A DNA stretch of 21,392 nt from a virus, in the IMG/VR virus record IMGVR_UViG_3300031669_000275, positions 1-21,392 of that record. One strand, written 5' to 3'. Both the position numbers and the translations under genes were made by a program. Positions 13,888 to 21,211 of the stretch are shown here, one piece after another (the stretch's first letter is position 1; each line of letters opens with the position of its first letter). A model generated the notes under the pieces. That model did no database searches, was not told where the DNA came from, and worked only from the letters and a program-made list of their open reading frames with translations.

Positions 13888-14962
13888 AGTGCCGTTTTCG
13901 TATACCGAAGTTTCTCTGGTTGCGCTTGGCATAATCCGTAATCACTTCCCGGATATTCTCAGGATTGATTTCGATTGCTGCGCTTCCATTGCTACCCAGT
14001 GGACTAATCACAGGCGCACTTTTTGTGCGGGCCATGCTCGGAAGTATCTCCGTATTTTCGCTCGACGCTGTTTTGTCGTGTGCAGGTTTACTAGGCGTTG
14101 CGCCTTTTGCATCCTTGGATTTTCCATCCAATGATTCATTTCTACTCTTACCATTTTCATTTGTCAAGGATTTTTTACCGAATGGCTCAAGTTTGTCCTC
14201 GATCTTGCCAATCTTGACCAATTGCTCATCTGGAGCCAGCTTTGCAATAGATGTTAAAACGTCAGGATTCTTTGCCAGGTAATAGCCCAACTCGGCAAAC
14301 AATTCGGACTTTTGCATGTAACCGGCAATCGCTGGAGGGACAATAATATCCGCACCATCAACCGTTTCCTGAAAGTCTGGAACGAGCGCTATCGCGGCAT
14401 CAATGCGACCTTTTGCAGTTTGGATTACTTCTTGTTGCTTACGTTCAAGCGCCTCCTTTGCGGCGATTTCGGCTTGCTTCTTTAGCCCTTGATCCACTCC
14501 CCACTGAATAGAGGCATCAATATATTCAGATTCGGTAGAGAAATCAGCGCGAACCGGCTTCTTGGCTTCTGGTGTGGCAGTCGCAACAGCCTTCCCTTTA
14601 AGTTCTTCAAGTTGACGCTCAATTTCAGCGGCACGAGTTTCAGCCATCTTGCGTTCGTTGTATTGAGCTGCGGCGAATTCTTCTGCCTCTTTCAGCATAC
14701 GATGCTTTTTGCCGATTGTTTTCTGCATCTTTGCAGTCAACGAAGCACGTTCTTCAGCGGTTAGGCCGTTCTCATCTTCTTCATCGTCCGCATGAGTTTC
14801 CGCCACTGTCTCGGACTTGTTTTCGTTGTTTTTCGCATCTGCTTGAGTTCCAGCTTTATTTTCTGCTGCATCGGCGTTTTCATTGTTTTCTCCTTCAGGC
14901 ACTACGCCTGCATCTTCAAGGATTGCGGGAAGGTTGGTGCTATCTAATACGACTGTTGCCAT
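13886..14962 (-). CDS. Scaffolding protein
   Basis: This 358-residue protein directs procapsid assembly and is expected to leave before DNA fills the head. Residues about 20-70 are very acidic and low-complexity. Residues about 75-130 (ASLTAKMQKTIGKKHRMLKE onward to ERQLEELKGK) form a charged coiled coil. A middle helical domain follows, with 'FSTESEYIDASIQWGVDQGLKKQAEIAAKEALERKQQ' (split by helix breaks). After a Ser/Lys-rich linker, a basic C-terminus (YAKRNQRNFGIRKRH) resembles the basic helical tail by which P22 scaffold binds coat. Position between portal and major capsid genes, and size near P22 gp8 (303 residues), support the call. AGGAG lies nine bases before the ATG. No protease motif is seen, so it probably exits intact, as in P22. 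Confidence 0.82.
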   Translation of the reverse strand: MATVVLDSTNLPAILEDAGVVPEGENNENADAAENKAGTQADAKNNENKSETVAETHADDEEDENGLTAEERASLTAKMQKTIGKKHRMLKEAEEFAAAQYNERKMAETRAAEIERQLEELKGKAVATATPEAKKPVRADFSTESEYIDASIQWGVDQGLKKQAEIAAKEALERKQQEVIQTAKGRIDAAIALVPDFQETVDGADIIVPPAIAGYMQKSELFAELGYYLAKNPDVLTSIAKLAPDEQLVKIGKIEDKLEPFGKKSLTNENGKSRNESLDGKSKDAKGATPSKPAHDKTASSENTEILPSMARTKSAPVISPLGSNGSAAIEINPENIREVITDYAKRNQRNFGIRKRH

Positions 14963-14966
14963 TTTA

Positions 14967-17120
14967 TTAATCTCCTGTAGTAGGTTGGTTTACTTGCTGT
15001 TCAACATTTTGCGATTGCTGGATAAGTCTATCTGCTGCTGCTTCGTGATGCTTGGCTTCGGCATGGGTATTCAGCAATGATGCACCAGCAGCTATTTCTG
15101 CCTTTGCCAATTCGGTATGCGACCTGATATTCGTATCGTGTTCTTTGGCTCCAACAATCATCTGCGTTTTGGACAGACCAATTTTCAAGTCCTGCTCAAG
15201 CTGTTGCAATTTCTGTTGTAGTTGCTGATTCTCGTTTGCCAGCGATTGAACGATATGTTTAGCCCGTTTAGATAAGCTTCCCATTAGTTTCTCGAGTCCT
15301 TCAGGATTCTGAGCCATCAGACGGTCAGCCAATTCCTGCATGTATGGATGGTCAATCGAGCGGAATACCAAATCAGGCGCAGTCTTGGCGACAATCTCAG
15401 CCAGTGCTGGGATAGCCAGTAGAGAAATCAGGTTCTCCGCGCCTTCTTCGCGTTTTGTCTCGTAGCCTGGGCCGGTATCCATCACCACATCATATTTTCC
15501 AACGGATAAGTCATTCTTGACGCGCTTAACGCCATCTTCCTCTACCTGCTGATTGATGTTTATCATTTCAGGGGTTGAATCTTCCCCGATAATCCGTTGC
15601 ATCTTGGATTCGCTGAAATAGTGCGGTATCCACTCGACCATGACGCGCCAGCATTGCGCGATTGCCAGCGTGAGATTGTCGTAATACTGGAAATGGGATT
15701 GGTCGGACATATACTGCCTGCGTTTCAATGCCTGCCCTGAAACAATCACGCCTCCTTGCTGATCCTGTCCGGGTTCATGCGGCATCCCTGCAACAGATAA
15801 CAAGTTCGACCTCATTCCCTGCACGAATTCGCTAAATCCTGCCTCAATCTGGGCTGGAGCTTGACGCGCTGGTGGAGGAGGCATAATCGGCATCATGCCT
15901 GAAGTCTCGATGATCACCGGCTTGTAAGTCAGCACGTTATAGGCTTTCTGGTTGGCATCATCCCATTCAGGATGACCGTCCAGTTGTCCTTCTGCTGCAA
16001 CCCAAGGAGCTTTCGGAGCAAGTCCTAGCCTTTTGATCTTGGCGACTTCTCCATAATTTACCATGCGCTGCGGGTCCATCATTCCCTCGACCATGCCGCG
16101 ACGGCGCACTCTACCCTCGATATTCATTGCATTTCCGGCCACGCGGAATATGGGGATGTATTGTCCTGGCAATACTTCGCGCTGGATTACCTTCAAGCCG
16201 TTCAATTTGAACCATTCTACGCTACGAACCACAGAATCACGGTCCGCAACTATCTCAAATCCCTGAGATGCCAGTCTCGCAGCAATATCCTCAAGATCAA
16301 CCTTACCATCCGCACCCTTTGGAAACTCGGAGCGATATTTGGTGAATTCCTCGCCATTCTGACCTTTGATTAGATACAGTTTCTCAGTCTTTTCGCGGAT
16401 TCTGAAGTATTCGGCTATACGGATTGATTCCTTATCCTCCCAATCATCCGTCCGGTCTGCGCGGCTTGATTCTGTCCATCCTGCATTGGTAGCATTCGGA
16501 TACTTGCGCTTGTATTCCTGGCGCTTCATCTTGACCGAAATAATGCACCAGTTCTGGTCTGCACCAGTCGGCATGATCGCATCCGGATCCATTGAAACAG
16601 AGAATACGTTGTCAATCGGCAAAATACGCAAGTCAGTCTGGAATGAGCGCGAATCCAAATATTCAGGCAATATCCTGAAATAACCGAATCCCGCATCAAC
16701 TGAACGCTCGGCAGCCAAGTCATAAGCCACGGATGCCTCGGAACGTGTCTCGATATGCCGGCCGATCCCGTTTATCACGTCTGCAATCTCTATGTCTGCA
16801 CCTTCCCCGACAGGATGGCATTTACCACGAGGCCGCTGCTGCTTGATATTGTTTACCACGCGCCTGACGAAAGAATCAGTAAGGTTAATGGTCAGTTCCG
16901 GTTCATCTTCCGATACTGACGATGTAGATGGCGCATCCCATTGGTCGCCTTCACGGAACAGCATCGCAGCTTTGGCCCGTTTCCGGTTGTCAGTCTCGGC
17001 TTCGTTGGCAATTTCGAGACGGTCGCGGGCTTCTTCAAAAATCTCTTTCTCTGTAATCGCGGCGAATTCTCTATCTTCGTCCGTACGGTCTGCTGCTGGC
17101 GTTGCTGATTGGTCGGTCAT
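14967..17120 (-). CDS. P22-type portal protein
   Basis: This 717-residue protein forms the dodecameric ring at one capsid vertex, the channel for DNA. Size matches P22 gp1 (725). The N-terminal part has 'LTINLTDSFVRRVVNNIKQQRP' (split for length), typical of this group. The core has 'MVEGMMDPQRMVNYGEVAKIKRLGLAPKAPW' (also split) and 'QGGVIVSGQALKRRQYMSD', the stem region. Residues about 620-710 are a long Gln/Ala/Glu-rich helix (ANENQQLQQKLQQLEQDLKI and beyond) that fits the P22 barrel extension into the capsid. The preferred start is ATG at 17120, whose ATGA overlaps the large-terminase stop and which has GGATGAGG upstream. ATG at 17132 would add only four residues and has no site. The terminase gene directly upstream supports a packaging role. 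Confidence 0.92.
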   Translation of the reverse strand: MTDQSATPAADRTDEDREFAAITEKEIFEEARDRLEIANEAETDNRKRAKAAMLFREGDQWDAPSTSSVSEDEPELTINLTDSFVRRVVNNIKQQRPRGKCHPVGEGADIEIADVINGIGRHIETRSEASVAYDLAAERSVDAGFGYFRILPEYLDSRSFQTDLRILPIDNVFSVSMDPDAIMPTGADQNWCIISVKMKRQEYKRKYPNATNAGWTESSRADRTDDWEDKESIRIAEYFRIREKTEKLYLIKGQNGEEFTKYRSEFPKGADGKVDLEDIAARLASQGFEIVADRDSVVRSVEWFKLNGLKVIQREVLPGQYIPIFRVAGNAMNIEGRVRRRGMVEGMMDPQRMVNYGEVAKIKRLGLAPKAPWVAAEGQLDGHPEWDDANQKAYNVLTYKPVIIETSGMMPIMPPPPARQAPAQIEAGFSEFVQGMRSNLLSVAGMPHEPGQDQQGGVIVSGQALKRRQYMSDQSHFQYYDNLTLAIAQCWRVMVEWIPHYFSESKMQRIIGEDSTPEMININQQVEEDGVKRVKNDLSVGKYDVVMDTGPGYETKREEGAENLISLLAIPALAEIVAKTAPDLVFRSIDHPYMQELADRLMAQNPEGLEKLMGSLSKRAKHIVQSLANENQQLQQKLQQLEQDLKIGLSKTQMIVGAKEHDTNIRSHTELAKAEIAAGASLLNTHAEAKHHEAAADRLIQQSQNVEQQVNQPTTGD

Positions 17121-18562
17121 GTCCTCATCCAAGAATGTGTGCCAGTCCTGCGCCCGATGAATTGGGGCTTGGGTGGCTGTTGTTGTGCCAATTTTGGCGC
17201 GTTTACGAATTCCATCCCCCTCCCGAACAATGACATGACATCAGCGCCATCGTCATATTTTCCAGATGGGAATTTAAGCAATTGCTTCATCAGTTCCGCT
17301 TTCCACGGCGCATGTTTCGGGAAAAATACCTTTCCCATGTGCATCCGAGCTTGAATAGCCCTTGCCCTGGTAGGTTTGTCAGATATAGATGGCAACCATT
17401 CAAGCCTGCAAAATGCTTGCCTTTCTTGCATCCGTTTACGCAAGAATGGTTCAATAGCTTTTCTTATGGGGCCGGATTCTCCAAACCATATAAGCGGCTT
17501 GTATTTCAAAATCATGTCGCATTCACTCTCAATCCACACATCACTTGCAGCCTGATCTCTCCACCAATCAGTGATATACAAGTCGCCGTTGTAATCCATA
17601 CCGGCTATTCCATGCTCGGTGTAATCGCCACCGCCTTCTGTAACAGCATAGTCAGACGCACCGTAAAAGTGTAGCTTATCAGGCAGTTCAAGATATTCTC
17701 CAAAGTCATCGCGCTGGAAGAATTCCCCTTCATCTGGTGATGGGTCTTGCTGATACAGTGCATTCCAGGCCCGCGGGTCAAGTTTGGCCTGCGCAATCAT
17801 TTCGTCAGTGAACCATTCCGGCCATAGTTTTTCACCTGGCTCACGTCCTAATGGATCTGATGCGATGGCGACCATTGGCAGGCTTACAACCGTCCACCGA
17901 TTAGCTTCGCGCTCAAGCAATCTTCCGCCAAGATCATCTTCATGCCATCTGGTCTGTATAAGTATCTGTTTTGCATTTGGCTTAAGTCGCGTAAAAAAGT
18001 CATTAACGTACCAGTCCCAATGTTTTTGCCGTGTCCGGTCACTATCTGCCTCTTCCCTTGATTTAATTGGATCATCAATAAGCCCTAAATCAGCACGCCT
18101 ACCAGCAATGGCAGAACCAATACCAGCAGCGAAGAATTCAGCCCCTTTTTCAGTTTCCCAATTACTTGCAGATTGGGTCTTTTCAGAAATACCGAATCCG
18201 AACACATTTCTAAATCGTTGCAATGTAACAATATTTCTTGATCTACGGCTGAATCGTTCAGCCAACTCAGTGGTATTGCTAACCCCTAGAACTGAATTCT
18301 GCTCATTCCGTCCCATATACCACGGCGGGAACAGGATGCTTGCGTAGGTGCTTTTAGCAGAACCTGGCGGCATCAGAACCATCAACCTTTCAATGTCTCC
18401 GCGCTCAATCGCCTCTAAATGTTCGATTAATAGCAGATGATGCGCAGCCGGCTTAAATCCTAAATCCAGATACTGGATGAAATCTTTTAAGCTCTTACGC
18501 GCTGCCCGTCTGCTTAGTATCTCCTTTGCCGCGTCTTGTGGCGATAGCAATGAGTTCGTCAT
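17117..18562 (-). CDS. Terminase large subunit (packaging ATPase-nuclease)
   Basis: This 481-residue protein pumps and cuts DNA at the portal. The ATPase N-terminus has a P-loop variant 'MPPGSAKST' (residues 64-72), the Walker B 'LGLIDDPI' (159-166) with acidic D163/D164, and the coupling motif 'QTRWHEDDLGG' (203-213). A linker 'YQQDPSPDEGEFF' leads to the RNase H-like nuclease, where D304 (GASDYAVTEGG), E362 (WFGESG) and the DD/D at 437-441 (KYDDGADVMS) are the likely metal ligands. All key residues appear intact. The gene begins 68 bases inside the small-subunit gene and overlaps the portal start in ATGA. The N-terminal 'LLSPQDAAKEILSRRAARKS' is family-like, which supports the upstream ATG despite a weak ribosome-binding site. 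Confidence 0.95.
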   Translation of the reverse strand: MTNSLLSPQDAAKEILSRRAARKSLKDFIQYLDLGFKPAAHHLLLIEHLEAIERGDIERLMVLMPPGSAKSTYASILFPPWYMGRNEQNSVLGVSNTTELAERFSRRSRNIVTLQRFRNVFGFGISEKTQSASNWETEKGAEFFAAGIGSAIAGRRADLGLIDDPIKSREEADSDRTRQKHWDWYVNDFFTRLKPNAKQILIQTRWHEDDLGGRLLEREANRWTVVSLPMVAIASDPLGREPGEKLWPEWFTDEMIAQAKLDPRAWNALYQQDPSPDEGEFFQRDDFGEYLELPDKLHFYGASDYAVTEGGGDYTEHGIAGMDYNGDLYITDWWRDQAASDVWIESECDMILKYKPLIWFGESGPIRKAIEPFLRKRMQERQAFCRLEWLPSISDKPTRARAIQARMHMGKVFFPKHAPWKAELMKQLLKFPSGKYDDGADVMSLFGRGMEFVNAPKLAQQQPPKPQFIGRRTGTHSWMRT

Positions 18563-18995
18563 CAGTCATTTCATCCGCTGTTCTGTGGGTAGTTAAATCA
18601 ACTGTAGCCTTTTCGCCATATTTCATTGGGTTCCATTTAGACAGCAGCCAACGGCGCGTATCAATCTGCAAACGACGATGGCCAAGCATATCCTCTTCTT
18701 TTATCTCGCACGTACCATCAGCTTTAATAGTTTTAATTACGCCTTTGTAAGGAGTATCGGCTATTTCCTGTATTTCACCCTCAATAGCGGTATGCCCTAT
18801 ATCTCTTGCTCTCGCGTATTGTACGGCAAACTCGTTATGTGCTTGAATCCAATCGAATATTGTTGTGTAACCTATGCATAATTTCTTAAGCAAAGGACGC
18901 ATTGGCTTACCTTCAGATAGATGATGGCAAATCTGAAGTGCTAGTTCCTTAGTATATTTGGAACCTGATCCTTTGGGAGCGCCAACTTTAGCCAT
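18495..18995 (-). CDS. Terminase small subunit
   Basis: This 166-residue protein recognises the packaging site and recruits the large subunit. Residues about 12-55 form a helix-turn-helix: 'KYTKELALQICHHLSEGKPM', then 'LLKKLCIGYTTIFDWIQ', a DNA-binding layout typical of this family. The middle has 'YARARDIGHTAIEGEIQEIADTPYKG', and the C-terminal half carries 'RRLQIDTRRWLLSKWNPMKYGEK', another hallmark. ATG at 18995 (MAKVGAPKG) is preferred; it overlaps the upstream stop by eight bases. A TTG at 19004 is a weaker alternative adding three residues. It lies directly before the large subunit, as usual. The packaging site (cos or pac) is not identified here. Confidence 0.88.
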   Translation of the reverse strand: MAKVGAPKGSGSKYTKELALQICHHLSEGKPMRPLLKKLCIGYTTIFDWIQAHNEFAVQYARARDIGHTAIEGEIQEIADTPYKGVIKTIKADGTCEIKEEDMLGHRRLQIDTRRWLLSKWNPMKYGEKATVDLTTHRTADEMTDDELIAIATRRGKGDTKQTGSA

Positions 18996-19221
18996 TTGTC
19001 TCAATCTTCAGCTTGTGGAATATGCCATTGCCATCCTTTGCATAAATTCCTGACTTGGTGGCTACGTACAAAACATCCTTGAATGCCAGCATCGCTACTA
19101 TTTCATCAGGATTGACATCTAAAATACTCTTATCGCCTTGCGTGATATCGACATTAATCACATCATGTGTGTTGTCATTCCGGACGAGTAAAGCGGGTCT
19201 TGAGTTTTGGTTAATTACCAT
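18988..19221 (-). CDS. Unknown 77-residue protein
   Basis: Not recognised. The protein is mainly beta-rich, with 'PALLVRNDNTHDVINVDITQGD' (split) and 'EIVAMLAFKDVLYVATKSGIYA', reading like a single beta-propeller blade or small beta-sheet protein. An upstream ATG at 19272 would add 17 residues. ATG at 19221 has a perfect AGGAGG six bases before it and overlaps the previous stop by seven bases, so it is preferred. No signal peptide or membrane segment is present. It sits just before the terminase small subunit in a train of overlapping small genes. It could be a packaging or capsid accessory, but nothing in the sequence shows this. Confidence 0.65.
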   Translation of the reverse strand: MVINQNSRPALLVRNDNTHDVINVDITQGDKSILDVNPDEIVAMLAFKDVLYVATKSGIYAKDGNGIFHKLKIETNG

Positions 19222-19502
19222 GGCCGTCCTCCTGATTCTCGGGCGTACCAATTTGATACGAAATCCTGGCATCGCGCCGGATTCGTGAAATGCAAAGCGC
19301 GCTCAGGGGCGCGAAAGTCATATTCTTCAGGGTAAAGTGTCACGATGTACTCGGAGCCGTGGTTACGCACATTGAGTAGCGCTCCCTTTGTCCAGTCATC
19401 AGGTAATACAGGTTCAGCCTGCGCCGTCTCGATCTCTTTGATCGGCTCCGGTTCAATTGCTTGCTGCCGCTTCCTTGGCAGGTGAATCGTTTTCTGTTTC
19501 AT
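19215..19502 (-). CDS. Unknown 95-residue protein
   Basis: Not recognised. The N-terminal third is charged and Glu/Pro-rich (IEPEPIKEIETAQAEP), probably disordered; the rest has 'WTKGALLNVRNHGSEYIVTLYPEEYDF' (split) and a C-terminal 'CQDFVSNWYARES' helix, so a small alpha/beta domain is likely. The start overlaps the 3' end of the GroES-like gene by 50 bases in another frame, and GGAG lies about ten bases before the ATG. The stop overlaps the next start in ATGGTAA. No targeting signal is visible. Position in the early packaging cluster is the only clue to function. Confidence 0.6.
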   Translation of the reverse strand: MKQKTIHLPRKRQQAIEPEPIKEIETAQAEPVLPDDWTKGALLNVRNHGSEYIVTLYPEEYDFRAPERALHFTNPARCQDFVSNWYARESGGRPW

Positions 19503-19941
19503 CTTCGCTTGTCTCCACTATTATGCAGCCGACATCAGCCTCTCTACAAATGACGTGCATCACGTCGCCCCAATAGAACTGCTGGAAATTGTAACCTCGA
19601 TGCAATCCGCCACGATCATCTTCGCCATACCCGCCTAACTCCACAACATCGCCAATCTTGACCTCGGTTGGCTGGAATTTCTTGCTGCGCCACATCTTCG
19701 TGCGGCGATGCTTTTCGGGATGATCGTAACGCCAAGGATAATGCCCTGGCCCTACTGCCTTCACAATACCGCGCAATGGCTTCGTGTACTCGATTACGGC
19801 CAATACCTTGCTATGATCGACTGGCAGCGGCTCGACTATAATCTGGTCGCGCAACAGCCGGATATTCATCGTGGCCGCTATCTGTGTCTTGCTCTCGTAG
19901 GATAGCTCGGCAGATGTCTGGCTTGTGTGCTTAATTGCCAT
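19453..19941 (-). CDS. GroES-like phage co-chaperonin
   Basis: This 162-residue protein looks like the GroES/Cpn10 fold. From residue 25 it runs 'MNIRLLRDQIIVEPLP' (compare GroES MNIRPLHDRVIV), then a mobile-loop segment with 'VLAVIEYTKPLRG', 'IVKAVGPG', 'VKIGDVVELGGYG' and 'CREADVGCIIVE', matching the order of GroES strands. Compared with GroES (97 residues) it has 24 extra N-terminal residues, a basic insertion at about 70-92 (YDHPEKHRRTKMWRSKK) in the roof region and an acidic C-terminal tail. A start at residue 25 is possible but has a poor ribosome-binding site. ATG at 19941 is coupled to the previous gene by TAATG, so the long form is chosen. It would cap host GroEL, probably to help fold the coat protein, by analogy with T4 gp31. 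Confidence 0.75.
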   Translation of the reverse strand: MAIKHTSQTSAELSYESKTQIAATMNIRLLRDQIIVEPLPVDHSKVLAVIEYTKPLRGIVKAVGPGHYPWRYDHPEKHRRTKMWRSKKFQPTEVKIGDVVELGGYGEDDRGGLHRGYNFQQFYWGDVMHVICREADVGCIIVETSEDETENDSPAKEAAASN

Positions 19942-20297
19942 TAGTGGCGCTTCCTTGGCTTTTCTTCTTTTTCTTCCTTCTTTGATTCTTCGTGATGAAT
20001 TCCAAGATGAGTAATCTGTAATCCTACACTACGATGGTCTTCTTCGCCTTCGCGCTTTTCACTACGAGCCGATACCACATGAGCTTTGGCATGTAAACTA
20101 ACTTCCCCTCCGACTTCAGGCATTTCATCCATGCAAATCTTTTTCATACCTTCATGGTCAAGATCAACGCGAAGACCATAAGGATAATTAGGTCCAGATT
20201 CTCGAACTTTCATTGGCTCCATTTCGCGCTTTTTTTCTTCCTTACTGCGCGCCATATGCGCCATTTCAACAGGCTTACCAGATGTATCGCGCGGCAT
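19941..20297 (-). CDS. Probable capsid staple protein
   Basis: This 118-residue protein carries a pattern seen in phage 'capsid staple' proteins: 'PNYPYGLRVDLDHEGMKK', then 'CMDEMPEVGGEVSLHAKAHV' and 'RSVGLQITHLGI'. These proteins are thought to pin coat subunits together on the head. The N-terminus (to about residue 30) and the C-terminus (ESKKEEKEEKPRKRH) are highly charged and probably disordered. GGAG lies seven bases before ATG 20297, and both ends use TAATG junctions with neighbours, so translation is coupled. The name is recalled from general phage annotation and rests on the central motif; the charged tails are not diagnostic. A generic small virion protein is the alternative. Confidence 0.6.
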   Translation of the reverse strand: MPRDTSGKPVEMAHMARSKEEKKREMEPMKVRESGPNYPYGLRVDLDHEGMKKICMDEMPEVGGEVSLHAKAHVVSARSEKREGEEDHRSVGLQITHLGIHHEESKKEEKEEKPRKRH

Positions 20298-20461
20298 TAT
20301 TTCTCTCCCGATTTGTTAGTATTGTTAGCGTCAGGCGTAGGACGTACAGCGCCGGATTGCTTGCCCTGGCTCACTCCGTCAGTGTTGAAATTTCCAGTAG
20401 AAATACGCTGGTTGGAGTTGCTGCGTGATTCTGAAGGCTTCGTATTGGATTGCTTACTCAT
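20297..20461 (-). CDS. Unknown small polar 54-residue protein
   Basis: Not recognised. The 54 residues are almost all polar, rich in Ser, Asn, Gln, Gly and Thr (MSKQSNTKPSESRSNSN, then RISTGNFNTDG), so it is probably disordered. An in-frame ATG at 20566 would give 89 residues, but that upstream part overlaps another good gene in full; ATG at 20461 has AAGGAG about ten bases upstream and is preferred. Its stop overlaps the staple start in TAATG. No domain or targeting signal is present. Confidence 0.55.
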   Translation of the reverse strand: MSKQSNTKPSESRSNSNQRISTGNFNTDGVSQGKQSGAVRPTPDANNTNKSGEK

Positions 20462-20615
20462 GGCGATGTTTCTCCTTTTTTGAACGCTTCTTTGCTTCAC
20501 TGTACCCGACTGCCAGCCTTTGCTTGATGTCCGGAAATTCATCTTCCTCATGCTTCGAGCTAACAAAGCGGCTGATGAACTTTCCGAGCGGTTCGCCTTT
20601 TTGTCTGGCCGGCAT
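20454..20615 (-). CDS. Small basic 53-residue phage protein
   Basis: This frame begins MPARQKGEPLGKFISRFVSS and continues through 'EDEFPDIKQRLAVGYSEAKKR' (split at P), ending in HRHE. The arrangement 'GKFISRF.SSKHE...FPD.KQR.AVGYSEAKK' is common in short phage proteins encoded near terminase or head genes. Their function is not established. It is Lys/Arg-rich and probably helical, with no membrane segment. The start lies two bases after the stop of the upstream coiled-coil gene, which suggests reinitiation; the stop overlaps the next gene by eight bases. A longer frame in another phase covers part of it, but this frame's family-like sequence and junctions make it the real gene. Confidence 0.75.
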   Translation of the reverse strand: MPARQKGEPLGKFISRFVSSKHEEDEFPDIKQRLAVGYSEAKKRSKKEKHRHE

Positions 20616-20617
20616 GG

Positions 20618-20836
20618 TCAAGCCTCGGCTGCTGTATCAGTCGTTTCTGTCTGCGCTTCTACAACAACACTCGGTACAGGCGGAGGCGTACCCTTGAAGA
20701 ACGCCAGGACAGCGTGGTAGAGCGTTGCCAGCTCTGTTTCGGTCTTGCCAAGCAATTCAGATGGCAATGCGGCTATTTCCGCTTCGATTCTCACGACTTC
20801 AGCCTTTGCAGCAATCAGATCAGTTTCGAGCGACAT
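20618..20836 (-). CDS. Small coiled-coil protein
   Basis: This 72-residue protein starts MSLETDLIAAKAEVVRIEAE, a clear heptad coiled coil over about residues 3-25. It continues with a helix ending in 'LYHAVLAFFKG', then a Pro/Val/Thr-rich acidic tail. An ATG four codons upstream (20848) has no ribosome-binding site, while GGGAG lies five bases before ATG 20836. There is no signal peptide or membrane segment, although 'LYHAVLAFF' is hydrophobic. Not recognised as a named family. It is the first of the small-gene train leading to the terminase, so a role in assembly or nuclease partnering is possible but unshown. Confidence 0.65.
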   Translation of the reverse strand: MSLETDLIAAKAEVVRIEAEIAALPSELLGKTETELATLYHAVLAFFKGTPPPVPSVVVEAQTETTDTAAEA

Positions 20837-20869
20837 AATAACTCCCAAATTTATATTCGGCGCATTGAT

Positions 20870-21211
20870 TCAACCACAAATTGGCTTTGATTGCAATAGT
20901 CCTTTCAAAGTTTGCTCAATCATGTTGATCGCCTCGCCGCTGTTCACCATGTCCGTGGTAAATCTGAATACCCGGTAGCCCAGCAACGCCGCATGTGAAT
21001 ACTTTTCACAATCAGCACTGAAGCCTTTGCCGGTTTGATGCCTCCCTTGAATCCACACTCCGCCCTCGATCTCGATCAGTATCATCTTGTCGGGGATTGC
21101 GAAATCTGCGCGCCACTTGCGCACCGTATGGAACTTAAACTCAGTCTCTACCTTGATGCCGACCACACGGCACTGCATGGCGAATGTTGCCTCGGGCGCG
21201 CTCTGCTTCAT
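20870..21211 (-). CDS. PD-(D/E)XK endonuclease, DUF559/Vsr-like
   Basis: This 113-residue protein looks like a small PD-(D/E)XK nuclease. After 'KFHTVRKWRADFAIPDK' come D36 and the strand 'ILIEIEGG' with E47 and E49, the metal-binding acidic set. 'GKGFSADCEKYSHAALLGYR' supplies a conserved Lys/Tyr helix, and 'VFRFTTDMVNSGEAI' closes the core. This layout matches DUF559/very-short-patch-repair-like nucleases often carried by phages. It probably nicks or cuts DNA during replication, recombination or packaging; the substrate is unknown. Its ATGA overlaps the HNH gene stop, and AGGAGG lies eight bases upstream. Catalytic residues appear intact. Confidence 0.75.
   Translation of the reverse strand: MKQSAPEATFAMQCRVVGIKVETEFKFHTVRKWRADFAIPDKMILIEIEGGVWIQGRHQTGKGFSADCEKYSHAALLGYRVFRFTTDMVNSGEAINMIEQTLKGLLQSKPICG

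Noticed and set aside
17784-18347. Plus-strand 187-residue frame
   Set aside because: Wholly antisense to the core of the large terminase gene, Ser/Arg-rich with no domain; a shadow frame.
20462-20566. N-terminal 35-residue extension of the 54-residue polar protein
   Set aside because: It lies entirely inside the better-supported 53-residue gene in another phase and has no ribosome-binding site.
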